Source of the DNA: an uncultured bacterium
GTDB taxonomy: Bacteria > Actinomycetota > Coriobacteriia > Coriobacteriales > Coriobacteriaceae
Direction: 5' to 3'
DNA length: 30,599 bases
Assembly: GCA_905216145.1 (NCBI GenBank)
Contig: CAJMST010000023.1
Span: 1 to 30,599, forward strand
Below are positions 1 through 6,457 of this stretch, in pieces (the first letter of the stretch is position 1; each line of letters starts with the position of its first letter). Both the position numbers and the translations under genes were made by a program. Below the pieces are notes generated by a model. That model had not been told where the DNA came from. It made no database searches and worked only from the letters and a program-made list of their open reading frames with translations.

Positions 1-55
1 GAGGAGACGCCTGGGGCTGGCAGTCTAGGTGGTACGAAAAATTGTCCGCACCCCC

Positions 56-101
56 AGAGTGTCCCCAATGACTAGTCGTTTAAAAGCGTCCCCAATGACT
101 A
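56..101. repeat. GTCCCC-box intergenic repeat, copy 1
   Basis: This 46-nt unit has a second copy at 19612-19657; I count 41 of 46 identical positions. It contains the 14-mer GTCCCCAATGACTA twice (60-73 and 88-101) around the palindrome GACTAGTC. It lies upstream of pckA, outside any convincing gene. Nucleotides 1-55 hold nothing I can identify. The GTCCCC box recurs in other repeat families in this window. Confidence 0.75.
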
Positions 102-129
102 GGCCGCTTGCCTGCGATTTTTGACCGTT

Positions 130-200
130 GGGCGGGCTTGCCGCCCTTGCCGCAAAAACGTTTTTGCATATCGGGTACAACGGGCTTTACGTGAGTAAAG
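130..200 (+). promoter_or_regulatory. pckA upstream region with three inverted repeats
   Basis: Three palindromes are packed between the repeat and pckA. They are GGGCGG/CCGCCC (130-135 and 141-146), a perfect 16-nt palindrome GCAAAAACGTTTTTGC (152-167) and CTTTAC/GTAAAG (185-190 and 195-200). The middle one has the central CG and A/T arms typical of LacI-family operators, but its outer bases do not fit a CcpA cre site. A possible -10 is TACAAC at 176-181, with no good -35 at standard spacing. Control of a gluconeogenic gene here is inference. Confidence 0.4.
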
Positions 201-241
201 TGCGCGCCGCGTCCACGTGCCGCGTTTTTAAAGGAGGCCCC

Positions 242-1912
242 ATGCCTGGTGTTACCCCTGCAGAAGTTCTGTCCAATTTTGGTATTACGCTGGTCGAAGA
301 TCCCGCCGAGAATCAACCCCGTCTGCTGGTGGACCTGCCGGCGGCAGAGCTTGTCGAGCACGCTATTCGTCGCAAAGAGGGCCGTATGGCTTCTAATGGC
401 GCGCTCGTGATCGAGACGGGGGAGCGCACTGGTCGTTCGCCCAACGATCGTTTTATCGTTGACACCCCCGATGTTCACGACAAGATCGCCTGGGGTGCGG
501 TCAACCGCCCACTGTCCGTCGAGAGCTATGAGGCCATCAAGGCCGGCATCGTCGACTATCTCAACGAGCGCGACGTGTTCGTCACGCGCGGCATGGCGGG
601 CGCTGACCGCAACCACACGCGTCGCCTGCTTGTTGCCTGCGAGCGTGCCAGCCAGGCACTCTTCATTAAGCAAATGCTCGCCCGTCCGCTCGCCCGCGAA
701 ATCGCGCGCACCGGCGAGCCCGACTTCTGCGTGCTCGCAGCGCCCGGTTACCAGTGCGATCCTGCCATCAAGGGCCTCAACTCCAGCGCCGCCGTGGTCA
801 TCAACTTCCAGGAACGCGTGATTCTGGTCGCCGGCACCGGCTACTCCGGCGAGATCAAAAAGTCCATCTTCAGCGTTATGAATTACCTGCTGCCCGTCGA
901 GGATGACGTGCTGCCCATGCACTGCTCGGCCAGCATGGATCCCGTCACGCACGAGACTGCCGTGTTCTTTGGCCTGTCCGGCACGGGCAAGACCACGCTT
1001 TCTGCCAACCCCACGCGCCTGCTGATCGGCGACGACGAGCACGGCTGGTCCGACATGGGTATCTTCAACATCGAGGGTGGCTGCTACGCAAAATGCGAGG
1101 GCCTGGACGCCTTCCACGAGCCCGAGATCTTCAACGCCGTCCGTTTTGGCGCCATTTGCGAAAACGTGGTGCTCGACGAGAACCGCAAGCCCAACTACGA
1201 CGACATCTCGATCACGCACAACACGCGCGTGGCCTATCCCGTGGAGCACATTCCTAACGCGTGGACTAAGGGCATGGGCACCACTCCGAGTGTCGTGCTG
1301 TTCCTGACTTGCGACGCTTTTGGCGTGCTGCCGCCCATCTCGCGCCTGACGGCCGACGCCGCCATGTACCACTTTGTGACGGGCTTTACGGCTAAGATTC
1401 CCGGCACCGAGGTCGGCGTCACCGAGCCCACGCCCACGTTCTCTTCGCTGTTCGGCGAGCCGTTTATGCCGCTCGACCCCATGGTTTACGCCAAGATGCT
1501 TGGCGAGCGCATTGCCGACGGCCGCACACGCGTGTACCTGGTCAACACCGGCTGGATTGGCGGTGGCTACGGCGTGGGCCATCGCATCGAGCTTGCCTAC
1601 ACGCGCTCGCTGGTCGCACGCGCCCTCGACGGCACCATCGAGGATAGCGAGTTCGTGCACGACGACATCTTTAACGTCGACATTCCCACGACGTGCCACG
1701 GCGTGCCCGATGGCATCCTGGTGCCGCGCCAATACTGGCAGAGCACCGCGCGCTACGACGAGGCCGCGCACAACCTGGCGGTGATGTTCGAGGAGAACTT
1801 CGAGAAGAAGTACTCGCACCTGCCCGAGTCCGTCAAAGCCGCCGGCCCGCACGCCCAGGTGTCCGCCGAGGCCCGTCATCGCGGCCGCGGCCTGCTGGGA
1901 CTCCGCCACTAG
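242..1912 (+). CDS. pckA: Phosphoenolpyruvate carboxykinase (ATP)
   Basis: This 556-residue enzyme converts oxaloacetate and ATP to PEP, CO2 and ADP in the cytoplasm. In gut anaerobes it often runs towards oxaloacetate, feeding fumarate/succinate fermentation. The ATP-type signatures are all visible: substrate arginine in GERTGRSPND (Arg65), the P-loop GLSGTGKTT at 244-252, the metal-binding LIGDDEHGW at 261-269, and HCSASMDP just before the P-loop. Length and motif spacing match the E. coli family. The frame stays open upstream to 128, but the start at 242 is chosen because AAGGAGG (231-237) precedes it at good spacing and the conserved protein begins there. It is transcribed alone and ends at hairpin copy A. 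Identification is very secure; direction of flux is inference. Confidence 0.97.
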   Translation: MPGVTPAEVLSNFGITLVEDPAENQPRLLVDLPAAELVEHAIRRKEGRMASNGALVIETGERTGRSPNDRFIVDTPDVHDKIAWGAVNRPLSVESYEAIKAGIVDYLNERDVFVTRGMAGADRNHTRRLLVACERASQALFIKQMLARPLAREIARTGEPDFCVLAAPGYQCDPAIKGLNSSAAVVINFQERVILVAGTGYSGEIKKSIFSVMNYLLPVEDDVLPMHCSASMDPVTHETAVFFGLSGTGKTTLSANPTRLLIGDDEHGWSDMGIFNIEGGCYAKCEGLDAFHEPEIFNAVRFGAICENVVLDENRKPNYDDISITHNTRVAYPVEHIPNAWTKGMGTTPSVVLFLTCDAFGVLPPISRLTADAAMYHFVTGFTAKIPGTEVGVTEPTPTFSSLFGEPFMPLDPMVYAKMLGERIADGRTRVYLVNTGWIGGGYGVGHRIELAYTRSLVARALDGTIEDSEFVHDDIFNVDIPTTCHGVPDGILVPRQYWQSTARYDEAAHNLAVMFEENFEKKYSHLPESVKAAGPHAQVSAEARHRGRGLLGLRH

Positions 1913-1931
1913 CTTCGCCGTGAGTCCATAT

Positions 1932-1968
1932 CCACCACAAAGGGGACAGGCACCTTTGTGGTGGTTTT
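1932..1968 (+). terminator. Dispersed terminator hairpin, copy A (after pckA)
   Basis: Arms CCACCACAAAGG (1932-1943) and CCTTTGTGGTGG (1953-1964) pair perfectly over 12 bp around the loop GGACAGGCA and are followed by TTTT. It begins 19 nt after the pckA stop. It is one of six copies in this window and lacks the flanking AAACC/GGTTT extension on its left side. Confidence 0.85.
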
Positions 1969-1995
1969 GCTCGTGTGGATGACTCGGGTTACAAT
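1967..1995 (+). promoter_or_regulatory. Promoter of the B3/B4-domain gene
   Basis: TTGCTC (1967-1972), a 17-nt spacer and TACAAT (1990-1995) form a good sigma-70-type promoter. The -35 overlaps the T-tail of terminator copy A, so the end of one transcript and the start of the next are fused. Transcription would begin near 2002. Confidence 0.55.
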
Positions 1996-2009
1996 ACGCC
2001 TGACATATC

Positions 2010-2107
2010 GTCCCCTTCTCCGGATGGGGACAGCGCAAGCGTTCTTGTGACGGCACCGTAGGACTTTGAAGGTGGCCGTTGTAAGGGCGCTTTTTGTTTA
2101 GGCGCCC
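2010..2107 (+). promoter_or_regulatory. Structured 5' leader of the B3/B4-domain gene
   Basis: About 135 nt separate the predicted transcription start from the start codon, and the leader holds several inverted repeats. They are GTCCCC/GGGGAC (2010-2015, 2026-2031), an 8-bp stem with one bulge (2050-2057 with 2071-2079), and GGGCGC/GCGCCC (2085-2090, 2102-2107) with a T-run in its loop. I could not assign it to a known riboswitch or T-box class: a GGTGG motif is present but the TGGNACC core of T-boxes is not. Confidence 0.4.
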
Positions 2108-2139
2108 TCACTCGGGCGCGCACAATGAAGGGAGAGCGT

Positions 2140-2859
2140 ATGAAGAGCTTTATTGCCGAGGATTCATTCTGGGAGCTGTTTCCGCAGGCAGCGGTCGGTG
2201 TTGTGGTCGTGGAGGGCATGAAGCCCACGGCTCAGATTCCTCAAGAGGACGTGGATGCGATTGCGGCGTTGCTCGACCGCGCCAATATCGATGCGGAGCG
2301 TCATCTGACCAGCGACACTATCAGCGAGAACGCACCGGTCAAGGCATGGCGCGAGGCCTATCGTCTGTTCAAGACCAAGAAAGGCGCGCGCTGCTCGATC
2401 GAGAACTTGCTCAAACGCGTGCTCAAAGGCAAGCCGGTGGGCCACATTACGCCCGCGGTGGATATTTACAACACGGTGTCGCTGACCTACGCGCTGCCCG
2501 TGGGAGGCGAGGATCTGCATGCGATCGAGGGGGACCTTCGCCTGAAGGTGACCGACGGTGGCGATGCGTTCTTGCCGCTTGGCGAGGAGGCGGACGATCC
2601 GACGCTGCCCGGCGAGCTCGCCTACATCGACGATGCGGGCGCTGTGTGCCGCTGCTGGAACTGGCGCGACGGCGTTCGCACGGCGCTGTCCGATGATTCG
2701 GCCGATGCGTTCCTGGCGATTGAGTGCGTGGAGCCCGAGCGGATGGGGGATTGCCAGGCTGCGATCGATCGCTTAGCCGAGCTGCTTGAGCGCTATCTGG
2801 GAGCGACGGTTGTCATTAAGACGCTTGTGACCCGCGACAATCCTTGCGTGGAACTGTAG
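2140..2859 (+). CDS. Stand-alone B3/B4-domain protein (PheT-like tRNA-editing domain)
   Basis: The 239-residue protein resembles the B3/B4 domain of the phenylalanyl-tRNA synthetase beta chain, which in PheT edits mischarged Tyr-tRNA(Phe). Free-standing versions (COG3382 type) are widespread and of uncertain role. The features used are the segment around KAWREAYRLFKTKKGARCSIENLLKR, the following GHITPAVDIYNTVSL and the PVGGEDLHAIEGDLRL block, a conserved order in this family. An ATG also exists at 2125, but AAGGGAG (2128-2134) lies inside that extension and sits correctly for 2140. The gene is monocistronic between terminator copies A and B. Family assignment is good; a trans-editing or tRNA-related function is inference. 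No synthetase gene is adjacent. Confidence 0.85.
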   Translation: MKSFIAEDSFWELFPQAAVGVVVVEGMKPTAQIPQEDVDAIAALLDRANIDAERHLTSDTISENAPVKAWREAYRLFKTKKGARCSIENLLKRVLKGKPVGHITPAVDIYNTVSLTYALPVGGEDLHAIEGDLRLKVTDGGDAFLPLGEEADDPTLPGELAYIDDAGAVCRCWNWRDGVRTALSDDSADAFLAIECVEPERMGDCQAAIDRLAELLERYLGATVVIKTLVTRDNPCVEL

Positions 2860-2888
2860 CGGCGCCTAGAACCTATTGATGCCCCAAA

Positions 2889-2926
2889 CCACCACAAAGG
2901 TGCCTGTCCCCTTTGTGGTGGTTTTT
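2889..2926 (+). terminator. Dispersed terminator hairpin, copy B
   Basis: The arms at 2889-2900 and 2910-2921 form a perfect 12-bp stem, extended by AAA/TTT outside, and are followed by TTTTT. The loop is TGCCTGTCC, the reverse complement of copies A and C, so this copy is inverted relative to them. It starts 29 nt after the stop codon of the B3/B4 gene. Confidence 0.85.
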
Positions 2927-2959
2927 ATGTTGATGGGTTAACAAATGGGGTATTTGGGT

Positions 2960-2996
2960 ACGGGTGTCGCCTTATGCGACTAAGATGTTTACCCGT
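2960..2996 (+). promoter_or_regulatory. Nested inverted repeats upstream of marR
   Basis: GTCGC-CTTAT-GCGAC (2966-2980) lies inside a wider repeat ACGGGT (2960-2965) / ACCCGT (2991-2996). TAAGAT at 2981-2986 is a possible -10, which would put the inner palindrome in the -35/-10 spacer. MarR-family proteins often autoregulate through such sites; binding here is inference. Confidence 0.35.
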
Positions 2997-3029
2997 TAGC
3001 ATTATGCAAGCGAAAGGCGGTCGTCTCCC

Positions 3030-3479
3030 ATGCAGCAGAGCGACGAGACACGTTTCGAGGACTTTGTCGGACTGATCAGCGGACTCTACAAGGAGATCCA
3101 GCGCATTAAGACGTCTGAGGGCGCAAGGCTGGGTCTCAAGGGCTCCGACGTTATGTGCCTGTACTATCTTGAGCGCAGCAAGGACGGCCTGACTGGCGCC
3201 GACCTGGCTCGCATGGCAGGCGTGACCCGCGCCGCCGTCTCGCGTACGCTGGCGCATCTGGAGGAGGGTGGCTACGTCGAGGTCGATGATTCGGGCGATG
3301 CCGCCGTTAAGTATCGTGCTCCGGTGCGCCTGACCGCTCTGGGCGGCGAGAGCATGAGCGAGGCGGACCGCATCATTCGCGAGGTGCTCGATACCACCGG
3401 TAAGGCTATGGGTGTGGAGCAGCGCGAGCAGATGTATGCGTCGCTGCGCACGATTCTCAACACCCTGCGCGAGATCTAA
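3030..3479 (+). CDS. MarR-family transcriptional regulator
   Basis: The 149-residue protein fits a winged helix-turn-helix MarR repressor. An N-terminal helical dimerisation segment is followed by the wHTH (about 38-100): GLTGADLARMAGVTRAAVSRTLAHLEEGGYVEV gives the recognition helix, and DSGDAAVKYRAPVRLTALG gives the wing with the usual turn into the LT-x-G element. The C-terminal helix closes the dimer. The start at 3030 has a rather distant Shine-Dalgarno (AAAGG near 3013-3017). It is followed after 119 nt by a DegV fatty-acid-binding protein gene on the same strand, without an obvious terminator between. In Firmicutes the MarR-type FabT and DegV-type FakB both belong to fatty-acid metabolism, so a lipid-related role is possible, but the ligand is unknown. 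Confidence 0.9.
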   Translation: MQQSDETRFEDFVGLISGLYKEIQRIKTSEGARLGLKGSDVMCLYYLERSKDGLTGADLARMAGVTRAAVSRTLAHLEEGGYVEVDDSGDAAVKYRAPVRLTALGGESMSEADRIIREVLDTTGKAMGVEQREQMYASLRTILNTLREI

Positions 3480-3598
3480 GGCCGCCAAGGCATTTGCTTC
3501 CAATTAACAACTGCATAGTCCCGTTTGAGTGCGTATGCCGTGCCGGGGCCTTGCTGTCAAAATTCCCTGCGCGGGACCTGCGCAAGAAAGGATTCGCT

Positions 3599-4453
3599 AT
3601 GTCCATTCGTATTATTACCGATTCCGCGAGCGATATGTCGCCGGCTGAGCACCCCGCTCTGCGTGTTCTGCCGCTGTCCGTCACCTTTGGCACCGATGTG
3701 TACATGGATGGCGTCGACATCGATCACCAGCGCTTTTACGAGATGCTCGTGGAGCGCGATGAGCTGCCTAAGACCGGCCAGGTCAACCCGTACGCGTTTT
3801 CGCAGGCTATTGCCGAGGCGCGTGAGGCCGGCGATGAGGCAGTGATTATTACCGTGGGCGCTAAGCTTTCGGGCACCAACCAAAGTGCCCGCACCGCACT
3901 TGCCGAGGCGCCGGGCGGCGATGTGTATGTGGTGGATAGCAATAACGTTACCCTGGGCGAGCGCGTGCTGGTTGAGTACGCGCTGCGTTTGGTGGACGAG
4001 GGCCAGGGCGCGGCTCAGATCGCGGCGGCTGTCGAGGCCGTGCGCGACCGTGTAGTCGTCATCGGCCTGCTCGAGACGCTTGAGTACCTCGTTCGCGGCG
4101 GTCGCCTGTCTGCTGCGGCTGGTGCTGTGGGCACGTTGCTCAATGTGAAGCCCGTTGTGGCAGCGGAGGATGGTCTGATCGTGCAGCTGGGCAAGGCTCG
4201 TGGCTCCAAGAACGGCCGGAACCTGCTCAACCAGAAGGTCGAAAAGGCAGGCGGCATCGACTTTTCCATGCCGCTGGCGCTCGGCTATACGGGCCTTTCG
4301 GATGCGGTGCTCAAGAAGTATATCGAGGACAGTGCGGCACTTTGGGCTGGCCACACCGAGGGCGTGTTGCCCGTTCACACCATCGGCGCCACCATCGGTA
4401 CCCACGTTGGCCCCGGCGCCGTAGCAGTAGCCTTCTTCCAGCCCGCCAACTAA
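3599..4453 (+). CDS. DegV family protein (FakB-like fatty-acid-binding)
   Basis: The 284-residue protein belongs to the DegV family, whose characterised members (FakB) hold a fatty acid for phosphorylation by the kinase FakA. Visible family hallmarks are the N-terminal TDSASD, GQVNPYAF, SGTNQSAR (the conserved SGT loop that binds the carboxylate), LLETLEYLVRGGRL in the middle, and IGATIGTHVGPGA near the C-terminus. The frame is open from 3494, but ATG 3599 with AAAGGA (3587-3592) six bases upstream matches the family start. It lies downstream of the MarR gene and ends 15 nt before terminator copy C. No FakA gene is visible in the window, so the partner must be elsewhere. Family call is secure; substrate is unknown. 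Confidence 0.93.
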   Translation: MSIRIITDSASDMSPAEHPALRVLPLSVTFGTDVYMDGVDIDHQRFYEMLVERDELPKTGQVNPYAFSQAIAEAREAGDEAVIITVGAKLSGTNQSARTALAEAPGGDVYVVDSNNVTLGERVLVEYALRLVDEGQGAAQIAAAVEAVRDRVVVIGLLETLEYLVRGGRLSAAAGAVGTLLNVKPVVAAEDGLIVQLGKARGSKNGRNLLNQKVEKAGGIDFSMPLALGYTGLSDAVLKKYIEDSAALWAGHTEGVLPVHTIGATIGTHVGPGAVAVAFFQPAN

Positions 4454-4468
4454 CCGACCTGCCATAAA

Positions 4469-4507
4469 CCACCACAAAGGGGACAGGCACCTTTGTGGTG
4501 GTTTATG
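4469..4507 (+). terminator. Dispersed terminator hairpin, copy C
   Basis: The arms at 4469-4480 and 4490-4501 form a 12-bp perfect stem with loop GGACAGGCA (same orientation as copy A). The outer bases also pair (CATAAA left, TTTATG right), lengthening the stem to about 18 bp. It begins 15 nt after the degV-family stop and ends 27 nt before the next start codon. Confidence 0.85.
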
Positions 4508-4533
4508 CTTTTCCGGGTGGAAGGGAGCGAGCA

Positions 4534-4854
4534 ATGGCGTCTGAGGGCTTTTTTGAACGGGTGTACGAGGTGGTCGAGCAGATTCCCGAGGGGATGGTCG
4601 CCACCTACGGTCAGGTGGCGCTGCTCGCCGGTCGTCCGCGGAGTGCGCGGTACGTGGGCTACGCGCTGCATAGCAATCCGCGCCCCGGCCAGATTCCCTG
4701 CCATCGCGTGGTGTTTGCCGACGGCCGTATCTGTGAGGGCTTTGCCTTTGGCGGCCCCGATGCTCAGCGCGAGCTCTTAATGGGGGAAGGCGTGACGTTT
4801 ACCGATCCCATGCACGTCGATCTGGCCGCCTGTCGTTGGCCGGCCGGGCTGTAG
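4534..4854 (+). CDS. Small MGMT-family DNA-binding protein (alkyltransferase-like)
   Basis: This 106-residue protein corresponds only to the C-terminal DNA-binding domain of O6-alkylguanine-DNA alkyltransferase. The family motifs are VYEVVEQIPEGMVATYGQVALLAG (helix-turn-helix region), ARYVGYALHSNP with the arginine finger region, and IPCHRVVFADGRI. Unlike classical alkyltransferase-like (ATL) proteins, where the motif reads PWHRV, it keeps a cysteine (PCHRV). It could therefore accept an alkyl group as well as flag damage for excision repair. It lacks the N-terminal domain of full Ada/Ogt. The start at 4534 has AAGGGAG (4521-4527). It is a single gene flanked by hairpin copies C and D. Fold assignment is strong; enzymatic activity is undecided. 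Confidence 0.9.
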   Translation: MASEGFFERVYEVVEQIPEGMVATYGQVALLAGRPRSARYVGYALHSNPRPGQIPCHRVVFADGRICEGFAFGGPDAQRELLMGEGVTFTDPMHVDLAACRWPAGL

Positions 4855-4872
4855 TGGCGGGCTTCGTCAAAA

Positions 4873-4908
4873 CCACCACAAAGGTGCCTGTCTCCTTCGT
4901 GGTGGTTT
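4873..4908 (+). terminator. Dispersed terminator hairpin, copy D (diverged)
   Basis: The left arm CCACCACAAAGG (4873-4884) pairs with CCTTCGTGGTGG (4894-4905) except for one A-C mismatch, and the loop is TGCCTGTCT. It is the only degenerate copy of the six. It lies 18 nt after the MGMT-like stop and is followed by TTT. Confidence 0.75.
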
Positions 4909-4949
4909 TAGTTTACCGGAGCTAACTTATGGAGAAGGTGTGGCGGCGC

Positions 4950-5130
4950 ATATTGACGCTACAAAGTAAACCACGGTGAACTATATTGGTTTCAGCAACG
5001 GAGCAGGCAATAGGCGATGAAAAAGCCTGCCCTGTTGAGTTTGATTCGCATTCCTCCCCTCTGTGCGATTCAACGGTGTACTTCGGGAACAGGCCCGCTG
5101 GCAACTAACTGCCAGCGGGCCTGTTCCTGT
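4950..5130 (+). ncRNA. Candidate structured RNA: three consecutive hairpins
   Basis: There is no plausible gene between 4855 and 5237. The plus strand shows GCAGGC/GCCTGC (5003-5008, 5025-5030), an imperfect stem around 5032-5075 (GTTGA and ATTCGCA with TGCGATTCAAC), and a perfect 18-bp stem (5086-5103 with 5110-5127, loop ACTAAC) followed by the weak T-tail TGTTTGT. A -35-like TTGACG (4953-4958) and a -10-like TATATT (4982-4987) are present, but the 23-nt spacing is poor. It could be a small RNA or the relic of a repeat. I found no tRNA or known RNA family in it. Confidence 0.3.
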
Positions 5131-5174
5131 TTGTCGGGGGAGTGCGATGGACGGAGCCGAAGCGGTCCGGCTCC

Positions 5175-5202
5175 AAAAAAGGCGGACGCCGTAGCGCCCG
5201 CC
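5175..5202 (-). terminator. trpS terminator
   Basis: Read on the minus strand, GGCGGGCGC and GCGTCCGCC form a 9-bp stem with one G-U pair and a TACG loop, followed by TTTTTT. It lies 36 nt beyond the trpS stop codon, a textbook intrinsic terminator. Confidence 0.85.
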
Positions 5203-5237
5203 CTATAGCAATCGAAAGCTCAAGCCAGCAGATCGGT

Positions 5238-6287
5238 CTAGTACACCATACCCATGGCGTCCTGAACCTCTGCCAGGGTCTGCTCGGCGATTTCGTTGGC
5301 GCGACGGTTGCCCTCGTGCAGCACGTCCTTCACATAGTCCAGATCGTTCTCGTAGCGCTGGCGACGCTCGCGGATAGGTGCGAAGTACTCGTTGACGGCC
5401 TCGGTCACGTACTTCTTGAGCTGGCCGGCGCCGCCCATGCCAATCTCATCGGCAATCTCGACCTCGGAACGGCCGGTGCAGATTGCAGCCGTCGAAAGCA
5501 GGCCGGACACGCCGGGGCGGTTCTCGGGATCGAACGTGATCATGCGCTCGGAGTCGGTCTGGCTCTTCTTGATGCGCTTTGCCGTCTCCTCGGCGGTCAT
5601 CGAGATGTTGATGGCGTTGCCGTAGCTCTTGCTCATCTTTCGACCGTCCAGGCCTGGCAGCAGCGGGGTCTCGGACAGCAGCGCGTCGACCTCGGGGAAC
5701 ACCTTGCCGTAGCGGTTGTTAAAGCGGCGGGCGATGGTGCGGGTGAGCTCGATGTGCGGCAGCTGGTCACGACCGACGGGCACCACGTTGCCCTTGCAGA
5801 ACAGAATGTCGCAGGCCTGGTGCACCGGGTAGGTGAGCAGAAGGCCGGTGAGCTCGTGGCCCGAGGCCTCCATCTCGGCCTTGACCGTGGGGTTGCGCGC
5901 CAGCTCGGCCTCGGACACCAGCGACAGGAACGGCAGCATGAGCTGGTTGGCGGCGGGCACGGCGGAGTGCGCGTAGATCATGGTCTTGTCGGGGTCGATA
6001 CCGCAGGCAAGGTAGTCCATGACCATGTTGTACACGTTGTCCTGGATGTGCTCGGTCGTGTCGCGGTCAGTGATGACCTGGTAGTCGGCGATAAGTACGT
6101 TGGTCTTGGCGCCCATGTTCTGCAGCTCAACACGGCCCTTGAGGGTGCCGAAGTAGTGGCCCAGGTGCAGACGGCCGGTGGGGCGGTCGCCGGTGAGCAT
6201 GGTGAACTTCTCGGGCGTTTTGGCCAGGCCCTCGCGAATGGCGTTGCTCTTTTGCAGCGCGACTTCGTAGCTGTTCTCGTTTGGCAT
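5238..6287 (-). CDS. trpS: Tryptophanyl-tRNA synthetase
   Basis: The 349-residue class I synthetase charges tRNA-Trp with tryptophan. Class I signatures are visible: TGDRPTGRLHLGHY carries the HIGH-type motif (HLGH, 41-44), and GRKMSKSYGNAI carries KMSKS (217-221). The central YPVHQACDILFCKGNVVPVGRDQLPHIELTR block is typical of TrpRS. Length fits the family. The frame is open further upstream, but ATG 6287 is preceded by TAGGAG at six bases and starts the conserved protein. The upstream gene on the same strand ends 170 nt earlier, so trpS may be read from its own promoter or as the second gene. No T-box leader could be recognised in that gap. Confidence 0.97.
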   Translation of the reverse strand: MPNENSYEVALQKSNAIREGLAKTPEKFTMLTGDRPTGRLHLGHYFGTLKGRVELQNMGAKTNVLIADYQVITDRDTTEHIQDNVYNMVMDYLACGIDPDKTMIYAHSAVPAANQLMLPFLSLVSEAELARNPTVKAEMEASGHELTGLLLTYPVHQACDILFCKGNVVPVGRDQLPHIELTRTIARRFNNRYGKVFPEVDALLSETPLLPGLDGRKMSKSYGNAINISMTAEETAKRIKKSQTDSERMITFDPENRPGVSGLLSTAAICTGRSEVEIADEIGMGGAGQLKKYVTEAVNEYFAPIRERRQRYENDLDYVKDVLHEGNRRANEIAEQTLAEVQDAMGMVY

Positions 6288-6457
6288 GATTGCTCCTAAC
6301 GTATGTTCATGGGTCAAGATGATAACGCGTTTATTGGAGGGGTGGTGCGTAAGTAGGCGAGGGGCGGGAGAGGGACGCGCGTGGTGCGGCATGTGCGATG
6401 GGTGCGGCGCGGCTGCGCTTGGCTAACGGTGCCTTGGCGCATCCTCGGCAGCTTGCC

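Noticed and set aside
152..167. CcpA cre site before pckA
   Set aside because: The perfect palindrome has the central CG and A/T arms, but the TG...CA outer bases of the cre consensus are missing. It is kept only as a LacI-like operator candidate.
80..2056. 658-codon minus-strand open frame opposite pckA
   Set aside because: It is the antisense shadow of pckA, caused by GC-rich third positions, and shows no recognisable domain. The same applies to long antisense frames opposite proA, argS, trpS and degV.
2050..2107. T-box riboswitch in the B3/B4 leader
   Set aside because: GGTGG and later GC-rich stems recall a T-box, but the conserved TGGNACC bulge and a clear terminator/antiterminator pair are absent.
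5030..5085. tRNA gene hinted by a GTTTGATTC-like T-loop
   Set aside because: No acceptor, D-arm or anticodon stem could be built around it on either strand.
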